A stretch of DNA of 64,000 bases from Plantago ovata (lineage: Eukaryota; Streptophyta; Magnoliopsida; Lamiales; Plantaginaceae): assembly GCA_028274465.1 (NCBI GenBank), contig CM051458.1, forward strand, positions 74,835,766 through 74,899,765, given 5' to 3'. Below the pieces are notes generated by a model, which worked only from the letters and a program-made list of their open reading frames with translations, had not been told where the DNA came from and did not search any database. The position numbers and the translations under genes were made by a program. Shown piece after piece: positions 57,990-64,000 of the stretch (position 1 is the stretch's first letter; each line of letters starts with the position of its first letter).

Positions 57990-59417
57990 TGTTGATGGGT
58001 AAATTATGAAGTCCTTCTAATACGTTCTAGAGCGGTCCTCTTAACTTTAGCCTCCTTCCATTGTAAGTAATGTCCTGAAAATAACTTGAGGGGGAGGTTA
58101 GTAACGGTTTTCCGGTTTGTCTAGTGATCAAACCGGATAATCGACTTTACGGTTAGAGGGTCGAAAGCCACTCTAGTGTATATAGTATGAAAGTGGGTAA
58201 GATATTGATTACCTTTAGGGGTGAATGGTGTCCCCTATTTATAGTGTTTCCCAAATGGTGATAAAGCTCTGAGATTGCGCCAAGTGTAAGGCCATGATTG
58301 AATATCAAGACTAAAAGCCCATTAGTTGGCTTAATGGGCCTGACCCACGTACCAAATTAACGTTTCCACAAGGCTAAGTTGGTAATTTCACGCTTTAAGG
58401 AACGTTCCAGAGTTCTGTCCCGTTCTTGTATCCGACATGGTGTCCGATACACGGTCCGAGGTCCGAGGTCCGAGGTAACGTCCGATATACGTTCCGACTC
58501 CGTTGTATCTTGCGCCCATATGTACTACAGCTGAGCTGTGTAAATCTTTCTTAGGGTCCGACTCCGTTGTATCTCGCGCGACAAGTCCGATACCAAGAAG
58601 TGTGTCAGACATCTTTCTTGAAGTATCGGGCCTTGAGATTTCGCCCGTGGTCCTTGAAATCATACTACTCGCGTCGTATGTCGGACCACGGTCCGAGTAG
58701 AACATTTTTTGGAGTAATCTCTTTGTCGGACTAGGGCTCATGTGTCGGACATGTGTGCCCTAGACGTTGGACTTTGTGTCTAGCTAAATCAATCTCTTGG
58801 TTCGTACAACGAACCGGACATATTCCAACATTAACATATGCCCCCCTAGTTTCCAAGTATCTTGGAACAAGATAGTTGCGTAACAATCAGTATAGTCCGA
58901 GTCTCTTGTGATTCGTACTATTATTTGCGGTTGAAAATTTTCTAAGTTTCCGTCCGAGTTCATGAGTACTCCAACCCTCCTCCTTTCATTCCCCCCTCTC
59001 CCTTTTATAGTCCGAGTAACTTAATACTCGGAGTATAAAAAGAAGATATTTTGAATTTTGAAATGTCAAGATCCGGGTTTTAGTATCATTTCTCTCGTCC
59101 GACTTAGTATCTTCCGTTGGTTCGATACTTCTATTTCTTGACGTAAGAAAAGTCCTTTGTAATCTTCAAATCCGAGTGATGCAAACAGAGCTTGATTCTG
59201 CCAGCTCTTTCTTTTTCCGAGTAAATTAGCTTCTTCATCCGAGATTGGTAGCTCTTCCTTTTTAAGGATTGTTCCGAGTTACTCGTATGAGTATTTGCGA
59301 CACTCAATGGCGACGTTTTTTCTCGATTTTCGGGAAGTATGGGGTCAAACTGTCTTTTCATCAGAAGTTTCAATCTGAGCCGTTGATTCCGACTCATCTA
59401 ACGGTTAAGAAGATTGA
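57990..59417 (+). other. 5' non-coding part of the gypsy-type element (contig B)
   Basis: Counterpart of 43346-44770 with the same CCGGTTTG/CAAACCGG hairpin and GTCCGAG-rich tract. No gene is visible. Confidence 0.45.
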
Positions 59418-59464
59418 TGACGTCACTGACGGTTCGTATTCCGGGGTTGCCCTTCTATAAATAG
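59418..59464 (+). promoter_or_regulatory. TGACGTCA plus TATA-box promoter (contig B)
   Basis: TGACGTCA at 59418-59425, a second TGACG four bases on, and TATAAATAGG from 59456. It matches contig A except for one base between the TGACG words (C for G). Confidence 0.55.
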
Positions 59465-59787
59465 GGGTGGATTAACTCATTTCTTCACTTTTCGCCAATT
59501 GCAATATTTCTTTCACTAGAATTTGCTCTTGATCCGATATCTGTGTCCGACATCCATCCGAGTTCAGCAATCCAGTTCGTCTTTCCAAACTTTATTCCAA
59601 GTAAGTTGATCTCGCTCCTGCTATTTTTCCTTTGTATTTCTTTTACTTATCTCCCCCTTTTTTTCCCCTTTCCTCACAATGTGCTTTTTATTGTTCAACA
59701 CTTTGCGGACTTAACGAAAATACTAAAATAACCTCTCGGACGAAACCAACCACTTATCTGATTTTAATTTGTTCCTCCACTCTTAGG

Positions 59788-62700
59788 ATGTCCGAGAGAA
59801 GCAACGTGAACGAGACAGCTAGGTCAGAGAATATTGACATGTCAAACATCAACATGCTCGACTTGTCTTTCCTTGATGAAGGTCGTGTCGCGCCTCAATC
59901 CTCTAGTATGCCCTCCAGTTCGGCTCCGATACTCGAGCCTGCTAAGTCGGATGGGCATATTAGCGACGCGTCCGAGGAGGATGATCTGGGTAATAATCCC
60001 CCAGATCGTCGATTGATCATAAACAGAAGAAAAGTGCTCCCGGTGAGGTCTCCTTCCTCGGTCCTGTCCCTTCGACACGCATCCCTCACGACATCATGAT
60101 GGGGGCAGCGTCAGTTGCTGGCCGTGCGTATCGGGCTCCACAACGAGTCCCACTGCCGCGCTCTCCCACTATCACCGAACTCTACAGTGACTCGGAGGGT
60201 TCTCCTAAAGCCTTGGAGATACCAACTGTTATACAATCCGTATGACCTGTACGGAGTGTCCTTCCGAAAGGGTTTACCTCCCGCACTGTCTTGGAGAGCG
60301 ACGAGGATGACGACACACTAGTCAGTCGATCAAAATGGGCCCCGAGTACTTTTCGTGTCGGTCAGTCGTCTGGGGCCGGTTCATTGGCGGAGATGGAACT
60401 GTACCTCGTGACTTAATCGGACCGGATCTCATCCCCAGAAATCCTGATGAGGATGAAGAAGATGATGAAGACGATGATGATGATGATGAGGCCGAGGAGG
60501 AGGAGGAAGGCCCGAGAGAAGACGTTCCTCCGGTTGGAGTAGAGCTCGACGCCAAAGGCCGAGTTATTAAAAGAACAAAGCGCGAAGAGCTGAAAGGTAC
60601 TGAGGCGAGACGGAATAAGTTTCCTTGGCTTGTTTCTGCAATAGCTCACCCGGATCCCGATGGTGAGTTAAACGAACTCGGGTCTACTCCAACTTGCTTC
60701 TCTACTGTTCACGAATCGGAACTCAGTCGAATCCGATAAGAGTACTCAATTCCTGATTCCGTTGAAATAATAGCCCCGGATTCCAAGTACGCCTTCTACA
60801 ATCCTCCTATCGGATGCATGTCCGTTCATTTAATCTCGCTTGAACGGGGGTGGCGAGTACCATACCATGAAGGGTTCAACGACATCTTCAACAGTCTCGG
60901 GTTGATCCCTTATCAATTAATTCCGAGTGCTTTAGTCACTTTAATGTGTTTCGGAGTCTTCTGCCATATCCGGGGCGTGGAGATAAATTTCCGAAACTTT
61001 AACCAGATATTCCGAGTTGCCATGAGTCCGGGCAACGACGATTTTTACTTTTTCAAGGCTCGGTCGGGGTTTGCCTTTATCCTCGACGATCCTTCCTCGG
61101 CGGTTGCAAATGCTGGAACCGCTTTATTTTTGGGAGGAAGTTAAGGACAGAAGGCATGTCGGTCGTCGAGGCCGCATCCCTGTCGGATTGGGGTTTTCCA
61201 AAAAATTCTTTAGGGGTATGTATACGGCCTCGCGACCCGTTCTCAATCGGCTCGATAATTGGGCCGCCGACTTCAAAAGGGAGAATAAGGCCAAGACTGT
61301 ACAATATTATTATTACGGCCTAATTCTTCAGCCGTTACCATATCTTGCCGGCCTGACTCCTCTGGTAAAAACTGGTGTTAGTACCAGTTTCGGTAAGTTT
61401 TTACTTCTTCTTTTTTTCTTTTTATGTGCTTCTCTGCTTTATTCTTCTCGGATCTCTTTTTATGTATCGGACTAACTTTTTCCTTTCTTTTGCAGATTTT
61501 CGGTTGCGATACATCATGGGCCGAATTGCCGTTGCTGCTCGGGCCAACCGTGAAAAACAAAGGCAAATGGTGGAGGACAACCTCCTCAAACAACAAGTCC
61601 AAACACCCGGCTTCGTTCCCGGGCTAGTCAACCCGAAAAATGCAGTTGACTATTACGAAATGGAGAAAGAGGCCGAGAAGGAGGGGACCTCGATGCCGGT
61701 CATCCCGACTCCTAAGGCGAATGTCGGCTCATCTAAGAACCAGAAAGCTCCGACTCCGGCTCCTCAGCCGAACAAAAAGAAATCCGATCCTAAGGGGAAG
61801 AGGGTTGGCTCGGACCCGGTGGATCTTGAGGGTGAGAGCCCTCAAAGGAAAAAGGATAGAGTCGATGAGGTCGAATTTGTAGACCTGGCGACTAAAGAGG
61901 GCTGAGATGCTGAGGTCTCGCGCCTGATGTCCATGGATGAGTACGATCGTGCTCATGCTCTCGGGCAGATCAGTCGTCACGTAATTATCTTATCTTAAAT
62001 TTCTACAAGTTTTTTGCTTGTTTTCTGTCTTGATTCTTACTTCTCTTTTCCCCCTTGTAGCTGAATTGTTTCGTCCGGACCATAAATGATCTGGCCGATA
62101 AGCGTCTCGAGTCCGAGTCTAGGAAAAAGGAGTTGGAGAAGAAGGCTGAGCTTGCTGCCTCGAAAGTCGAATCCTTGGAGGCCGAGATCCGCACCCTGAG
62201 GAGCAAGAATTCAGAGATGGCCCAAAAGGTGAGTGTCGAGGCCTCTAAGAATCGGTTGTACAAGGACTCGTTCCATGCAATCGGGACTACTCTGCTGCGC
62301 TTCCAGGACAAGATCGTCGAGAAGCTAAGGTTTGCCCGGTCTCCTATCTGTTCGGAAAGCAGGTGGCCCGAGAAGAAGGTCGGGAGGAACGGTTCAGGGC
62401 GTGTCTCGGACAAATGATGCGTCTCGGGTATGTCAAAGAGGGTCTTACTTGCAACCCTAACAATCTTGCGGCCTCAAAACTCGATGATACCAAAAGGGCT
62501 GACTTACTGACTAACCGGACCGCGATATTGCCGACGAAGAGATCGAGGAAGATGAGTTCGGGGTCGTTGTTTCAAAGGATGATCCAAACTTCCCGGTGCG
62601 GCCTGGATCTTACCCATCTTGGTTTCGGAGGTTCTAAGGGATGGGCTTCTCGCTCCTTTCCAGGCGAATGAGGCTTGGAACTGTGCCGTCCTCACTCTTC

Positions 62701-62915
62701 CGGGACCTGTCGTTGGGCGAGCCTGTGCTTTCGTCGAGCCTGAAGTCTGCCAATATCGAGCCCGACTCATCAAAGAGGCCGAGTCCATGAAGGCTAATGG
62801 GGACCAGCGCGAACTTCCGGCCATCGTCCAAGCTCTCGACTCCAAACTCTTTCCTCTGCAGACTCTGGTCGAGGTCCCGGGCTCCAGCTCAGCCGCTCCC
62901 GTTCAAGAACCTTGA
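59788..62915 (+). pseudogene. Gypsy-type transposon gag-like gene, fuller copy (contig B)
   Basis: The first exon block matches contig A (MSERSNVNETARSENIDMSN; acidic run; SVHLISLERGWRVPYHEGFN). Here one frame runs from IGPDLIPRNPDEDEE through CFSTVHESELSRIR, a TAA at 60737, then SIPDSVEIIAPDSKYAFYNP into the PF04195-like block, so only one stop lies within it. A GTAAGT donor (61394) and TTTGCAG acceptor (about 61495) bring in LRYIMGRIAVAARANREKQR and a lysine/proline-rich region ending EFVDLATKEG. A further intron (about 61981-62060) leads to a coiled coil (LADKRLESESRKKELEKKAE, KVESLEAEIRTLRSKNSEMA). More frameshifts precede LTLPGPVVGRACAFVEPEVC and the end SSSAAPVQEP at 62915. No pol domain is visible. 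Coiled-coil C-termini are usual for this gag-like family. Confidence 0.55.
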
Positions 62916-63793
62916 AGGCCGGGTATGCCCGAGCGAAACTGTATTTGATACATTTGTTATCCTTTGAAACAATTTCTTTTCATGCTAAGTACTTTTTATT
63001 GGGCCCTTTGTGGCATCTGTAACTCGGATAACTTGTATTTTCCTGTACCTTCTTTTATTTAAACATGTTATGTCGGATAACTCATGTTCTCTTCCTTTAA
63101 TAAAAATAGCTAAGTATTTTTATATCGGATGTCTTATCTCGGAATGTCTCGCTTTGAACTTGTAAATTTGAAATTTTTACAAATTAGTGATTTTGTTCAC
63201 TAAACTTTGTTCCGAGGAAATTTTATCTCGGACTCTGCCACTTGTTCTTCTAAAATCTAAAATTTTACAAGTCAGGGACTTTGATCTAAAAATGCTGTTC
63301 CGAGTAAGTTATATCTCGGTGTTGGTGTCAGAATATGTCCAACCCCCAAGGACGTCTAAGAGCGTACTAGGGCGTCATGGACTGACCATGATAGAAGGGT
63401 CCGTTCACCTTTCATCAGGGTCCGACCAGACAAAAGACTAGGCAAAATAACCTAAGTCCTTATGTGCGGCCTAAAAGTACAACTGCTCTACTAGCCACTG
63501 AGCTGCCCTACTAGCACGGTGACGCCCTACTAGCAGGACAAAGTCCTAGTAGCCACCGGCTAGGAGAAAGGCAAGCCCAGCAAAGAGCTCCTCGGGCTAC
63601 ACCACGACCTCCGGCTACGTAGCCTTGCCCTACTAGCACGTCGAGAGGAACAAGATTGGTGCTCTTCTGCCCTACTAGCACATGTAGTCGGACGGGTGTC
63701 CTTCCGCCCTACTACCACGGGTGGCCGGACATAACTTCTTACGTCAAAGAAGAATTAATATGTCCTAAGGAAAAGGTGGTCCTCGGACCTTAG
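62916..63793 (+). other. 3' tail after the gag-like gene, no gene seen
   Basis: AT-rich 3' UTR-like sequence to about 63320 with scattered TATCTCGG/TCCGAG words, then a change of composition at about 63325 (GTGTCAGAATATGTCCAACCCCC). This is followed by the CCCTACTAGCAC repeats. The change may mark the edge of another element. It ends at the third Copia LTR. Confidence 0.4.
63486..63719 (+). repeat. Six dispersed GCCCTACTAGCAC-type repeats
   Basis: Copies start near 63486 (CTCTACTAGCCAC), 63505, 63523, 63627, 63669 and 63706 (CTACTACCAC). Reverse-complement-like forms (GTCCTAGTAGCCACC at 63543) occur between them. Spacing is irregular (18 to about 100 bases), so it is not a simple tandem array. 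Function unknown. Confidence 0.65.
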
Positions 63794-64000
63794 TGATAGT
63801 GTATATGTCCTAGAGACAGTCCTTACTAAGGGCATGGTGCCCTTATAGAGGGCATATATGTACTATTACACAGGTCAACGTAATATAATATATGTTTGTT
63901 ACATTTTACTATTGATTATCGCTTTCATATTTATATTACACCGGGCATGCAGCATGTCATATCTCTATTACTGTCTGTATTGATATTAAACATGTCCCCT
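63794..64000 (+). repeat. Copia LTR start, third copy (partial)
   Basis: TGATAGTGTATATGTCCTAG and the next 190 bases match the Copia-1 and Copia-2 LTR starts (7383, 14816, 22544) and run to the window edge. It is either the 5' LTR of a third element or a solo LTR. The preceding CTTAG would be its left target duplication if a right one exists outside the window. Confidence 0.9.

Larger units (their letters stand above)
46949..61486 (+). repeat. Second copy of 32456-46834 (contig overlap or large duplication)
   Basis: Collinear and almost identical to 32456-46834, with an offset of 14493 rising to about 14645 through small indels. It includes the last 2.3 kb of Gypsy-2, the Helitron with its solo LTR and AATAG duplication, the carrier fragment and the gag-like gene. 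The copy reaches 61486, exactly where contig A meets the gap. An unmerged contig or haplotype overlap explains this best. Confidence 0.9.

Overview
The window is repeat-dense nuclear DNA of a flowering plant, probably a eudicot. It holds nested LTR retrotransposons, a Mutator-like (MULE) transposon, a Helitron and a gypsy-type element. The only host-gene-like sequence is a truncated mitochondrial dicarboxylate/tricarboxylate carrier. I see no intact host gene, no rRNA or tRNA gene and no CRISPR array. Almost every coding region carries stops or frameshifts.

Layout, left to right. 1-3274: Gypsy-1 on the minus strand (gag, start of protease, 5' LTR), inserted in Copia-1. 3275-9475: the rest of Copia-1 with its 3' LTR. 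9476-12819: a Helitron portion with an RPA1-like pseudogene and N-terminal exons of the Rep/helicase gene. 12820-28070: a MULE with its transposase on the minus strand, split by Copia-2 (14816-24617, TSD AACCC). 28084-34758: Gypsy-2, a gag-protease-only gypsy element (TSD GTTAG), placed beside the MULE end. 34764-42745: the Helitron resumes with Rep/helicase exons, interrupted by a solo Gypsy-1-type LTR (38067-39339, TSD AATAG), and ends in a hairpin plus CTAG. 42884-43345: the carrier fragment. 43346-46834: an element with a gag-like gene that I associate with the 'putative gypsy type transposon' domain. 46835-46934: exactly 100 Ns.

After the gap, 46949-61486 repeats 32456-46834 nearly base for base: Gypsy-2 3' part, Helitron with solo LTR, carrier fragment and gag-like gene. 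Contig A ends inside a sequence that contig B contains, and contig B begins inside a sequence that contig A contains. The simplest reading is two unmerged overlapping or haplotype contigs joined by a placeholder gap, not a biological tandem duplication. Small copy-specific indels differ between the two. Contig B then continues with the rest of the gag-like gene (to 62915), a tail with CCCTACTAGCAC repeats, and the first 207 bp of a third Copia LTR (63794-64000).

The probable order of events is: Helitron in place next to the carrier gene; MULE and Copia-1 into the Helitron; Copia-2 into the MULE; Gypsy-1 into Copia-1; Gypsy-2 at the MULE/Helitron border; a Gypsy-1-family insertion into the Rep/helicase gene, later reduced to a solo LTR. 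Coordinates of element ends rest on TG..CA termini, primer-binding sites and target-site duplications read by eye. Identity values were not computed.
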